Source: Amblyornis subalaris
Taxonomy: Eukaryota; Chordata; Aves; Passeriformes; Ptilonorhynchidae
Length of the DNA: 64,000 nt
NCBI GenBank assembly: GCA_018881555.1
Contig: JACAXG010000012.1
Coordinates: 2,768,736-2,832,735 of the forward strand
Direction of reading: 5' to 3'
In this document: one piece after another, positions 49,341 to 60,959 of the stretch
Layout: each line of letters opens with the position of its first letter
Position numbering within the stretch: the stretch's first letter is position 1
Made by a program: the position numbers and the translations under genes
The notes under the pieces: model-generated
Told to the model about the DNA's origin: nothing
Databases searched by the model: none
Seen by the model: only the letters and a program-made list of their open reading frames with translations

Positions 49341-50494
49341 AGCACTCTGCATGCTCTTCCCTCCCTGCAGACTGTTCCACGAGTAAGCATCTGGTAACTA
49401 CAAAACAGGGAGGGAGGAGAGGACATCTCAGGGGTTGTAAAGTTGTGCTTAAGTTNGTTGGCTAAACAAATACACATATAAACCAAAACAAAAAAAAAGG
49501 AAAAAAAAAAATTAAAAGAAAGAAGCAGCTGGCAGTTTTAACCCAGAGCCCAAATTTTATCCTTTGCTTTGTTAGACCCCACATATTAGATGTCTCCTTC
49601 GTAGACTCTAGCAGCGTAGAGATACCACATCAGAGATACCATGTGTGAGCTGCCTTCAGTAAGGCAACAATCTAGTTATGTGGGAACCCANTCTCTGCAG
49701 ACATATTCACCTGGCTTTTTCAAGTGTGCAGGGACCACGGATCTGCCACATATAGGTTGTTTCTGGTATTTGGACCAGCTTGTTCAAGGTTTGCATCACA
49801 TGGGACAGTAGTTTGCTGTATAGACAGGCTTAGAATAAACACATTTGGGAGAACTACTTTTTGCAGGAACTGTTTACATTCAGTTTCAGAGCAGTTTGGA
49901 ACACAAACCTAATTTCTTAATTATGTGGCAGCTTGTCATAGGTGCCAAAATTTTGAGCTTTCAAAAAATTTTTACTGTAGCACGTCAGTATTTTGCTCTC
50001 CATGTCACTGCAGAGTCATCAATCACATTCTTACTCTTGACCGGACTAGAGGCAGTACTCCAACATTCTGAAAATTTGGTCTTACCCTCTCATTCGTACT
50101 ACTCTTCTCTTCAAGGAGAAGTGCCTTGGAAAGGCACAAGAAGCAAGACATGTGAGATCTACTGGCAGATCCAGCAAATGTATTTACTGGCTATAAGCTT
50201 TATACAACAGAAACCAAGGAATAAGATCATGGCTGTTATGCAATGCATTATGATTTTTAAGACAATAACTACAAACAACAGCAACTTTTCCAGGTGTTTC
50301 AGAACAATTCNGAATTGACTGAATCCAGTGCAAGTGTATCTGAAACATGGTCAAATTTATTTTCTTGGTACTTTTACTCTTCAGAGTTTGCAAAGTAATT
50401 TTCAGGCTTGTATGAGAGTTGTACCTTGAGATTTTATAAGCATTTCTATTCTGATAATTACAACAGTCTAGATATCTTATGGCTAAGATCCTCA

Positions 50495-50600
50495 TTGTNT
50501 AAGAATGCTGCATTCTCTTTCCGGTAGCCAGCGGACTACCATGAGAAAATGGTATTAGAGAATTTAGATGTTCAGCCAGAGTACTTACTCTGAGTATTGA
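50495..50600 (-). pseudogene. Dynein pseudogene block: AAA2 P-loop
   Basis: The minus strand reads STLAEHLNSLIPF then GSPLATGKRMQHS. The family pattern is VQLEELLAVRHSVFVVG then GNAGTGKSQVLKSL. The P-loop lies at 50515-50532 on the plus coordinates. The lysine is kept, but the glycine before TGK and the serine after it are changed. An N falls just after the motif. The ungapped match over roughly 30 residues makes this one of the better blocks. Confidence 0.55.
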
Positions 50601-52942
50601 CATAGCCTATACATGTATATTGGGGAACTCNCCACTGATTTTGACTAGAGATGTTAAAAAAACCAAGTGTTACATAAATCATACAAGAATCTATAATGTT
50701 TAGTAAAGACAAAGAGCAATTTATAAATACAAGAACAACATAGAAAGACATGTACTTACTGGAATATACACATCAAATCTCTTAAATTAAAAACATAGTT
50801 GAATCTTGTCACTGTGGGTAGAAAGTTCTGGGCAATTTTCTGATACAGACAGATGGCATCTTATATGAGTGAGATGATTGATTTCACTACACTGTAACTG
50901 CAGCTCCTGTGTTGGAAAAGGGTATTTATGGTCCTACTCACTCTATGGTGGTTAGAGCATCCATCTCTGGGGAGCAGACAGTAAACAGAGAGAAAATTCC
51001 CTGANACGAAAAAAATAGTTTGTGTGGAGCAAACGATAATTATTTCTTTTAAAATATACCCACATAGATATTTTAAGAACACTGAAACCCAGAAATTGAA
51101 AGCACAAGGTGGAAAGGTTTTCACAGCCAAAACACACAGTGTTAAATATCTTATTCACTCCTTGTCTCACTCGATGGAGATCATAATTACTATCAAGTTA
51201 GTATGAAACCTGCCAAATGTGCCTGTCTTCAGGGCAGCGTGCTCCTTTGCAGCCATTTTCTTTTCAGAATGACCCATAATCTGAGTATGATTAATCAAAT
51301 TGGGATAGTTCAGAGTATGAACATTGTTTTTAAAAAAATAAAAATATGCCAGATAGCACCTTAGTGGAGTATCAGGCAGAAAAACAACTGTTATAGAGTT
51401 GTTAAATTTCCTAGGAAGAGTAACATATTGATCCTCTATCTTGGATCAATTCAACTATAATTCTATTGTTAACATCTTCATGGTGTTTTTAACAGTCACT
51501 TAAAAACCAGAGAACTCACAAAAATTACCTGAAGATGGTTTTTTCCCCCCTTGGTGCTGCTCAGATAGGACTGGGAAAATCACAGAATCCCCCATTTTCA
51601 GTGTGTTTCTATATGAAAAAAAAACCCCACCTGTAAATCAGAAAGTTTAAAAAAACCTAGCTAAACAGAAATTTCTAAGACTCATACACTTTTGTAGAAA
51701 TTACACTTTTGATCAGTCAGTATTTTCAAATGAAATCGTATTACAGAACATTCCTAATTAACCTAATTATAAAATATACTAATATATGCTGTATCAGAAC
51801 ATTGATTCCTAACAGTGCAACCAAGCAGTATGAGAAGCTATTTCCTATGTGTTTCTCAACACTATGTGTTACCAAAAAAAATTATTGACAAGTTCAAATA
51901 CAATACAGAGAACACCTCAGAAGCCGGAAAGTTGGTTTCGATGAATACACAAACACTTTTTTTTTTAAATCCATATATTTCCAGGTATTAAAAGATACTA
52001 AAACTACACAAATAAAAGTTGCTGCTCAGAAAAGAACTCAATGTAAGGCAAAAAACCACGCTAAACATATTTCTGAGTGACCAGTTGAAATAAAAGCATA
52101 AAAGGAGGCTAACAGTGCAAAATAGTAGCCAGGCACAAGCTCTGCTACTGAAGATAAAAGGACTCCTTCCTTTTTAGTTAATCAGCTCTCTTAATTTCAG
52201 CTGACATTAGCAGGTGAAAAGAGGTGAACCTGAATTTCTTGTTCAAGGGGATGAATGAATTGTTGAAACACCAGCTGAACTTGCCCCTCTAAACACTGTC
52301 CCCACGGTCAAGATACCACTCTGTCCTGACTCTCACAACCAACACTAAATCTCATGATTAGGAGCCAGCTTATAGGAAAATAATAGGAGTCATTAGTTAT
52401 AAAGTGTGGTGTTATTACTTTGGTATTAAGACTATAATGTCTTTTTTGATACTTGGTCTTTTCCAAAAAAGCAGATTTAATTTAGCAAGCTACGTTACAA
52501 CACTCTGGATGTGAAAAGTTTGCATCTGTAATCACCTGTGATCACACACACGACCAGCCATACAGTGCCAAAGAAAGGATTCAACCAGACCAGGATGNGG
52601 TCAGCAGCAGCCACCTCAGGAGAATAAAATCAACACAAGTGCATATAATATTTCCCCCCTCACACTTTCATAGTGTCTGAATATTTTCAGCTCAGGAGAT
52701 TTTCTGAGTGGGTTGTGCTTTGTCTATACACATAAGGTAGCACCGTTCCAGATGTAAACACTGGTCTCCCCTTGATTGTGTGAAAACCTCTGTTCATTAA
52801 AGCCTTTGGAAAGCAGTTGCAAGGGCCCTTTACCCACTGTATGAACTCCCTCTTCTTGTTTTAAAACTCTCTCTCCCATTCTTTTCACATGTTCTTGCAC
52901 TGTAAGAGACAGCAGTCAGTCTGCACACACCTTCTTGCTAGC
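50601..52942. other. Pseudogene intron
   Basis: Nothing recognised. Dynein segments between the end of AAA1 and the AAA2 P-loop (for example GLRAIKSVLVVAG) are expected in 50.6-55.6 kb and were not found. Confidence 0.35.
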
Positions 52943-54375
52943 AGTTGTGGTTTTGTAGACCTCTAATAATACAGCTGCTCAGGTTGCCTCTTTGCAAGGT
53001 TATCAAGTCCCAGACTCTGTACAGAAGCAGTTGGCTGTTTTAGTCATCTTTGTTGCCCTTCTCTGCACCTTTTCCAGTCCTATAACATCATTTTTGCAAT
53101 GAAATGTCTAGAACAGCACCTAATTTTCAATGTCCTGGTGAATCATGGCTTTATACTGTGGAATAATTATGTTTTCTGTTTGTTCTCTGTTCTCTAATAA
53201 CTTGTAACTATTGATTTATATTTTTTTAACTACTGCCTAGCACTGAGATGATCTTTTCATGGACCTATTTAACATAACCCCCACATTTCACTCTTCAGTG
53301 GTAATCATTAATTCAGAGCCCATCATCTTCTACATGAAAAAGGGGGTTTTTTGCCAGTGTGCATATCCTTTACATTTATCTACANTGAATTTCATCTGGG
53401 TAATTTTATTACCAAATCACTTTGGCAATTCTTCACAACTGACCCTCATCATTATTACCCGGAAGAACTTTACATTGTCACCAAACTTCATTGTTCACCC
53501 CTACTTCCAGGTATCTTTAATGTATTTTTAAATAGCGTGGAACTCCCTTTTGGTACTATTAATCCTTCCTCAGACCTTCGCTGATGATCCCACTCTCTTC
53601 TTAAAAAAAAGGTTCTATGTGTGATTAGCCCCAGTACAAAAAAAGAGTAGCCATTTTGACATTTTGTATGCTCGTCGTCATCTGTTTCTGCTAAAGTGAT
53701 CAAAAAAAGGTTTAGGGAAAATTCTGATTCCTGAAACTAGTTAAACCTTAAACTCTTTTGGCTACTTTGATTATAGTTGCATATTTAGTCTTTAGTTTGC
53801 AGCCCTTCTTAGTTAAGACANAACTGCAGTTTTCTGAATGATCTTTCTTACTTCTAATAGATTTTTTTCCTTTGCTAATTAGCCATGCCAGTCTCCTTTC
53901 ACCCTTTCNGAAGTCTTTCCCAAAGGATGGGGCATGCTCTGCTGCTGTGCTCCTAGTTCAGAGATCTTCTTACTCCCTGGGAGAATTTAATTCTTTTAGT
54001 GGCCCATTTTGCCTTCTTTTTAGTGGGCTTCCCTGTTTTCACAGAGTTGTTCTTTTTGAAGTTAAGCACACTGGTGGTGGATTTTTTGGTTTTTGTTGCT
54101 CCTGTGGGGCGACTGAATTGAAGTACATTACAGTCCCTGTCACAGAGTGGCGATTCCATTGTGAGATTCTGAACCAGATCCTGCCCATCACTCAGGACAC
54201 AAACAAGCTGTCACTCGGTGAGGTCTGGTTGTTTAGGGAGCTGATCTCAGGCCCCCTCTCTGCTTTGCTGCTCAGTCAGCTCAGTCACAGGTGCATGGCT
54301 CTGTTGGAGGATTTGCACGTGGGTCTGTCAGAAATGGGATTAAGGGAATGGAATTGTTGTTTCCTTTAGTAGTCT
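52943..54375 (-). mobile_element. Ancient CR1 LINE, about 1.4 kb of ORF2 3' region, degenerate
   Basis: The plus strand follows the complement of an old CR1 over a long distance. Landmarks are TGTGGTTTTGTAGACCTCT (52946), CATCTTTGTTGCCCTTCTC (53045), the reverse-transcriptase coding area, and GAACCAGATCCTGCCCATC (54170). The minus strand near 53405-53371 translates as QMKF-VDKC, the reverse-transcriptase motif. The 165-codon plus-strand frame at 53872-54369 is antisense to this element. Many indels indicate great age. Confidence 0.72.
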
Positions 54376-55659
54376 ATGGATTTAATAAATATAGCACAGA
54401 CACAAGGTTTCAAAAAATGTAGTGACTGTTGAGGTAAATGTTACATGCACATCCTAATAGATACGTTTTGCCTATCTTTGGAATTCAAACCCTAGCCACC
54501 TTAAAAATGGAAACCCCTGAGCTTGAGCACAGGTACAGCCAGTAGAAACCAAGATTTGGAACAAGGCAGGAAAAACATGCTATGCAACTGCCACAAACAG
54601 CTCATTTGAGCCGGCAGACAAAACACAGCCAACACACCCTCCCCAAAACTCTGAAATTAATTAGTCACAAATAAATTTTAAGACAAAATGAAGTTAATTC
54701 TTTTTAAAAAACTACCTTTCAGGCAGAGTTTTGCTCCCTTCTCTTCATCTTTCACGAAAGACAGAGCTCTGAAGTTCACCAGAAGCTTTCATCTCTCTCT
54801 GTTTTGTGTGTGTCAGGTTTCCAGGCCCTGCCAAGAAGAGTAACATCATAAATCCTTAAGACACAAAGGCAAACAAATAATCCTGCTGATGTGCGAAGGT
54901 TTGGAGACCTCTGTGTACTCATTCACTCTACTCCTTAGAGAGTCAAAGAACTTTTGAGAAAACCTGGGGTGTCTTACACATAATTATTGTTTTACAGTAC
55001 AGCACTTATTTGCTTATGTGGGCTCGCAGATATGCGTCGGCAATGGGTCTAAACGAAGGTCTCCCTATGTACTCCATCCCCCCAGCATCATTTATCTGGT
55101 ACTTGTAACTGTGTAGCTCCTTGTTTGCTCTGTGCAAGACAGAGCACCATCTGTCTGCCCTGCACTACAAAACATTAGGATGTTCATTCTCTTTAAATTA
55201 AGAGCTGAGTATTACTGTGAGCAAAAACATTTCGTTAAAATACGGCATTTGGTGCACCTACCCAAAGATGCTGATTTACTGAAAAACTTCCAGCAGTGGG
55301 ATTCATGCATGTGACACACTGACAATTGTGGATTTCTTTTAACATCAGTTTCTGTCTGTCATACCTATGTAGTTACAAAATAACAAAGGGATAATAAAGC
55401 GCAATTGTATATTCACAGTTTGAGATTTCTATTGACAGATCTTCACACTGAAAGTGTGATTATATAGCTCTCTGTTAAAAGAACTGAAACTCTCCTTTGT
55501 TACAACTCTCTTACACACCACTGCTATCATCTGGAATCTTTTAAGGGATGTGTCAAAGTTGACAGGTCCAAATTTGGCCTCCTCTCACCAAATTATATTT
55601 GTAGATTTGGAATATCTTCCATGTAGNGAAAAATTCCAGCAGTCACATCCAAAACAAGG

Positions 55660-55785
55660 GCTAACTTCTCTGTCTAGCTGCAGGTCAGCCAATAAGCCAG
55701 CAACAATCTCCTCTTCTGTCCCACAAAATGCAAGTTTATGTTCTACGCTATTTTCTGGCCTACATATTAAGCTGGTACTGGACTG
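55660..55785 (-). pseudogene. Dynein pseudogene block: end of AAA1
   Basis: The minus-strand frame contains LICRPENSVEH followed by TEEEIVAGLLADLQ. The family has LFRPCAMVVPD followed by AEGFIEARLLARKF. Nucleotide similarity is clearest around 55697-55717 and 55746-55761. It sits between the AAA1 Walker A and AAA2 blocks as expected. Confidence 0.45.
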
Positions 55786-57639
55786 TAAGATCACTCTGCT
55801 TACTCATTTACCTATGGGACAGAAGATCATTTTATTAGTTCAGCTTGTCACCTCTAACTTTCCACTGCACTCTTGAAGCTCTATTATATCACCACCACAT
55901 GAGTGCTCTACCAGAGCTTTACTTACAACTTACAGAGTAACCTTCTGGCTTCTCTTCTGTTGCACATCATGTGCATGGGATTAACAATGACAGCTAGTCT
56001 AACTTCTTATATTATTGTTTTCTAGTCTGCAAATCAGGTCTATAAAATTTTCCCAATACATGAGAAAGTCAGGTGGTTCTCTCTGACCAAAGGAATCCTG
56101 AATGTGTAGAAGCTAAAACTGATTTGAAAAAAAAAAAGGGTAAAAAATAAGATAGATATTTAATAAATATATAATTAAATTATGTCTGGTGGATTTTGCT
56201 TCACTGAAGATCCAAAAGGATTCCAGGACTAAATGAAGGTGTTAGTAAAAAACTACTTAGAGATATTAAAATTTGAACTGCAACAGCATAAGACTGCAAA
56301 TCTGGCTGTTGGCTTGTTCTTGACAATAGAAAAAGTATAATTTTTAGGTCAGAAAAATCTGTAAATCCCTTAGCTCTTCAAAAAAAATACTAAGAAGAGA
56401 ATGTAAATTCAGAGTTGGAATGCTTGTCTTCTCCTCCTCACATTAACAACCCAGTAGAAAAACAAAAAGGATTCATTTCAATGCATATGCCTAAAGTAGG
56501 CCATTAGGTTATAATCTCTCCTGGTCTAGATTTATTAGATAGCTGTATACAGAAGACTAACATTTGGATCAAAGCATCCTAAAGTATTTTCTCTAAACTC
56601 CTAGCCAGTCTTAGCCACTTTTCCTGCAGGCACATATGTGTATGTTAAAGTGAAATAACTGCAAAAGAAAAAGGGCATCTTCCTTGACCCATCTCCTATT
56701 TCCCCCATTATTTTGGAAACTTTAACAAGTTACAGAATGATGATTTGAAGTTTCTGGACACACTATGGTTCAAAGCCTTTCAAGTAAAAAGGTAACAAAT
56801 CCAGAANCTCCCACACCTTAGTAGACTATTGGACTTCTGGGCAAAAAAGAACGGCAACATCTCTTTGCCCTTTCATTCAGCCAGCTTCAAAATATTTGCC
56901 ATAACAAAAACTATAGCAAAACAACAGCAACAAAATACTATGCTGCGGTAAGCAGACACCTATTCCTCGATGCCAGACTGGAAATACATTGCCCTTGATT
57001 TGAAAACAGACAGGCAGACAGGTTATAGAAAATCAGGAACAATCTCTGAAAATACATTTCCCATCCTGAGGCTCTACATCCGTTGCTTGCTTCCTTTGCT
57101 CACCCTGCAGTAATTTTGTGTCTTGGCTGCACTAGTTACTACCTAGCACTTCTTTGAATCTTTCAGCATATCAGNGAGGCTTTCTAAAGCAAAGCTTTAA
57201 GTAGAACTTTAATGTTAAAAAAATATTTTGCCCAAACTGCAGGAAGAAGTCAACACTAATCAAATTTTTTGTGTGTTTTTAATGTCCCAATGTCTGTCTA
57301 AGTGAAATTTTCTTCAGGTTTTCTTCCTTTGTTTCCAACAACTCTATTTTGTAGTGCCAAAAAAACCTGCAAAATAAAATGGAACACTTAGTAGCCTACA
57401 TTTCCCTCTGAACCCAAGTGTCTAGGTCTGTGCATTTAAACTCCGGTAGTAGCTTTTTCCTCAGATATGCTGGTCACTATTTGGACATACAACAATGCAT
57501 AAGCACCTCTGTGAGTGACCAGAGAACATTTCTCTGAAAGATTTCTCTTATTTACTGTGACAAGTATCCTTTGTACTTTTGTGGAGATTGTCCTTTTGTA
57601 CATAGGTCTTCCTCTTTCAAAGGACAAGTATCAGTCACC

Positions 57640-57830
57640 TTCACAGCTTCGTGGCTCTGTCCACATGAGGTGGGAAGTCTCCAAGGACCATGAAGAAAGA
57701 ACATAATGGAAATATCCACAGGTAGCAACATGGAACCCACAGAAACCCTATGAGACTCTAAGGTTGTATTAGTTTTTCCACACACTCCTTTTATGCTGAA
57801 ATTTCCCAGTGAAGTTTCCTTGTAAAAAAA
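57640..57830 (-). pseudogene. Dynein pseudogene block: AAA1 Walker A
   Basis: The minus strand reads GVCGKTNTTLESHRV where AAA1 of axonemal dyneins has GPAGTGKTETTKDLGRAL. The GKT-x-TT core lies at 57762-57779. Further on it reads PTSCGQSH, against the family's KSCGNIY. The frame is broken before GKT by an extra codon. It is the most N-terminal block I could recognise. Moderate support: the motif is short, but it sits in the right order relative to AAA2. Confidence 0.45.
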
Positions 57831-59874
57831 TTTCCACAGGCANATGGCAGGTGAGGAACTGGACACCTCAGAGCTGGTGCACAAGACAAGCTCCCACAGT
57901 CTACCTCCAACTTTCAAGGAATCAGTGGCTTTCATGCTGAGGTTTTTTTTTTATTTCTTCTCTCACTCTGCAGTCGAGGGTAAGGACACATATCCCATGA
58001 CTTCTTTCCTCTGAAATATCACGTATTCAATGTTTCAGTGAATGCTGCAGACTGATTCAAAGTTGGGTTCTTACATCACTAAAAATTCAAAGCAAATAAC
58101 AAAAGTGGAGACAAACACTACAATATGATCATCTTAAATCAATAGCATCAACTGAAAACTACTAANACTTTTACTGATGGCTATACTCAAGTCATTGCTG
58201 GATTACAGCATGAAGCTAAATGGGAGAACAGGCATTAGTATCAGCAATAATAAGATAATCAATGAAATTATTACCTTTAACNGCCCAAAGAATAATTTCT
58301 CTCAGTTTTCTCTTCCAAGTGTTTTTGAGAACACAGCCAACAGAATAGATGCTGTTAGAGTAAATGTTAAGGCCATGCCTCAGGCCTCTAAGTATCCAAG
58401 CAGGTATTTCACTTTAAGCACCAGTCCTCACAGGAGAGAACCTATGGGATCTACCTGACCCAAACTGCTCCAATACCAACTGCTTCAGAGCCTAAATGTA
58501 ATTTTTGGAGTATTAATTTGAATTGCTTCTCCTCTCTCAGATCAAGATTAACATGGTCAGATAAATTAACTGAAATCATATGTGATGTTACTCATTAGTC
58601 ATCTGTAATATCTCATGATTAATAATCAGAAAAGGTTATCACAAACATCATTTAAAGTACTTCTACAGCTTTTAGTATATTTATAGTTTGCATTGTTTCA
58701 AACCCTGGAAAAAACAAAAATTCCCCTTGTGTGTTTGTCACAACCTCCCTTTATTGCTTTGCTTTTAAGTACATTTAAAGAAGAGATACCAAACTACAAT
58801 GCTGGAAAAGGAAATCTCTTTTTCTGTTTTTCACAGTGCTGAACTGTGCAGTACAAGAAGTGGGAGAATACGTTTCACCACTACGATGTGAAAGCAGAAG
58901 GGTTGAAAGTCTAACTCCACCCAGAAAACATCCTGTAAATTTTTGCTTTTTCTGCCACATTTGCTCTGTAGATGCTGAAGGTTCTCCAAACCTCATAAAG
59001 TTAAGTGAGGTCTTCAACTCATTTTTCACTGATAACAGAGAGGATGCCAAGCCATGACTTGAAGATTCTGGGAGTTACCTATTTCTTTGCCATTAACACT
59101 TTTTCTCCTTGCCCACTACTTTTTCACTTATTTTTGGTTAATTCTTTGCTCCAGCAAACCCTATGCAGGAATTAATACTACCTGGCTCAACCAGGCAGAA
59201 CTGAAGGATGCACAGAAATAACAGCTATTATTTTAGAATTTGTCTTTGGCATAAAAGCAGCAAAAATAAACCTGTATATCACAGTATTCCCTGTTCATGT
59301 CCAACAATTCAAAATTGAATAACCAGTGTGCCAAAATCCCTGTAATTGCAATTATCTCTCCCTTCCTCTTGAAATGGAGGTTATAAAACAGTTTATACCA
59401 GAAAAATAGTCATTTAACTTTTCACACTTATGACAATGAGTGATAGCTATACTGTATTAAATAAGTGTTTTGTTCTTCTAAGAAACATGTCTAGATTTGA
59501 TCAAGAATAGATTAAAAAGGATGTCAAAAACTCTATCAGAATTGACAGGATTTCTATTGAAGAGTTACCATTCATCATTGATTGAGCTAATTGAGTTACT
59601 CAGAGGCTGTGCTTATATCCCTGTGTTATAGAGATTCTAATCCGTTCTTTGTTCCACCAGTACTACTCAAAAGAGACTTCACTGATTCTACTACAGCTGA
59701 AGTGGTGCAAAAAACTGTTAAGCGAAAGAATCAGGCCCACTTAAGTGTAAGGATTGTTACAACTGTTACAGACAGTGAAGCACAGGAGATACCGTGTNGT
59801 AGCTGCAAGGGACTTGGACCATTGCATATTTTCCTGATAGCTTGATAACTTTGGCAGACAGAAGACCCTATTTC
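57831..59874. other. Unassigned stretch upstream of the AAA1 block
   Basis: The dynein linker region should be encoded here or further up, but I see no convincing match. A strong plus-strand acceptor-like site (CTGTTTTTCACAG, about 58825-58837) opens a 73-codon frame of unknown meaning. Confidence 0.3.
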
Positions 59875-59879
59875 CCAAC

Positions 59880-60954
59880 TTCAGCCTTTCTAACCACGCT
59901 GGCCAGATATCAGGCACCCATGAAAAACCTACTCACTCTGCCTCTCCTGCTCCGCAGCTGAACAGAGGAGAGAAAAACTCAACGAAGGGTTCATGAGTTG
60001 AGATAAGGACTGGGAGAAAACACTTCAAGGGCAAAACAGGCTCAACTTNATGATATAAAGTGAATTTATTACTAACAAGATCAGAGCAGGAGAATAAGAA
60101 GTAAAATACACCCTCAAAATCACCCTTTTATCCCTCCAACTCCTCCCTCCTTCCCATCGATGGCATAGGGAGACAGGGTGGGGGTTTTGGTCAGTTCGTC
60201 ACTCAAGATTTTCTTCCGCTGCTCAGGGAGAGGAGTCGTTTCTCTGCGGCACCATGGAGTCCCTCCCACAGGAGGCAGTTCTCTGCAAACTTCCCCAGCA
60301 TGAGTCCAATCTCACGAGCAGCAGCACTCCCAAAGCTGCTGCAACACTAATTCCTCCCACGGGCAGACAGTCCTCCCAAAACTGCAGCAGCGTGGCTCTT
60401 TCACGGGGTGCAGTCCTCCAAGGACAGCAGCTCCAGCCTGGAAGCAAGGCCTCTCTCTCCATGGGACTCCCGCCAGACCACAGTGTCCTGGTATCCACCT
60501 GCTCCAGCGTGGGCACCTCCCCCACGGCTGCGAGTGGATCTCTGCATCCCCCGTGGACCCCCATGGGCTGCAGGGGCACAGCTGCCTCACCATGGCCCTC
60601 ACCACGGGCTGCAGGGACATCTCGGCTCCAGCGCCTGGAGCAACTCCTCCCCCTCCGTTTGCACTGATCTTGGTGCCTCCATCGTTGTTTCTCTCATGTA
60701 TTCTCACTCCTACTCCTCTCTAGCTGGAATTAAAACTCTGCCACCAACTTTGTTATGATTTCTTCTTAAATAGGTTGTCACAGAGGCATTACCACCATCT
60801 CTAATTGGCCCAGCCTTGGCCAGCAGCACGTCCATCCTCAGAGCCATCAGGGTTGGCTCTGCTGGACATGGTGGAAGCTTCTAGCAGCTTCTCACAGAAG
60901 CCACCTCTGTGGCTGCCCCCAGTACCAAAAACCAGGCCCTGCAAAACCGACACA
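59880..60954 (-). mobile_element. Solo LTR of a second, longer avian ERV family, 1075 bp
   Basis: The minus-strand reading has the order expected of an LTR: a U3 start near 60954, a TATTTAAG TATA box (about 60768-60775), degenerate repeated motifs of the CAGCCCGTGG / CCACGCTGGAGCAG type, AATAAA (60065-60070), then an ATCTCAACTCATGAACC segment. A 5-bp duplication, CCAAC, flanks it at 59875-59879 and 60955-60959. The TG end is mutated. It is GC-rich (60230-60670) and carries several long spurious open frames. No internal retroviral region is present. Confidence 0.85.
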
Positions 60955-60959
60955 CCAAC

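Larger units (their letters stand above)
1690..57830 (-). pseudogene. Axonemal dynein heavy chain pseudogene (DNAH9/11/17 type), motor domain, exon-intron structure kept
   Basis: About 29 short blocks on the minus strand resemble successive parts of an outer-arm axonemal dynein heavy chain, the ATPase motor of motile cilia. They occur in the right order from AAA1 (57.7 kb) through AAA2-AAA4, the stalk, AAA5 and AAA6 to the C-terminal domain (about 1.7 kb). Several blocks begin at strong acceptors, and some end at good donors, so the intron structure survives and a retrocopy is excluded. Frames are broken by indels and stops, and the AAA4 P-loop is destroyed. The best anchor is 46362-46559; other good ones are 44.2, 43.6, 50.5, 8.2, 33.5 and 48.5 kb. 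The tail and linker, expected above 57.8 kb, were not found. The HFA-GVG-P-Y-PV and YNE-AAMN-LVL motifs place it in the DNAH9/11/17 group. AT-rich sequence and long introns suggest the macrochromosomal member DNAH11, but that is inference. Confidence 0.85.

Noticed and set aside
49144..49383. A plus-strand exon-like stretch with a pyrimidine tract, CAG and a GTAAGC donor
   Set aside because: The minus strand at 49225-49340 matches dynein AAA2 in the expected position, and the plus-strand peptide matches nothing I know.
53872..54369. A 165-codon plus-strand frame
   Set aside because: It is antisense to the ancient CR1 element, whose own coding strand is minus.
60223..60758. Frames of 116-137 codons on both strands
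   Set aside because: They lie wholly inside the GC-rich solo LTR; overlapping open frames in several phases indicate composition, not genes.
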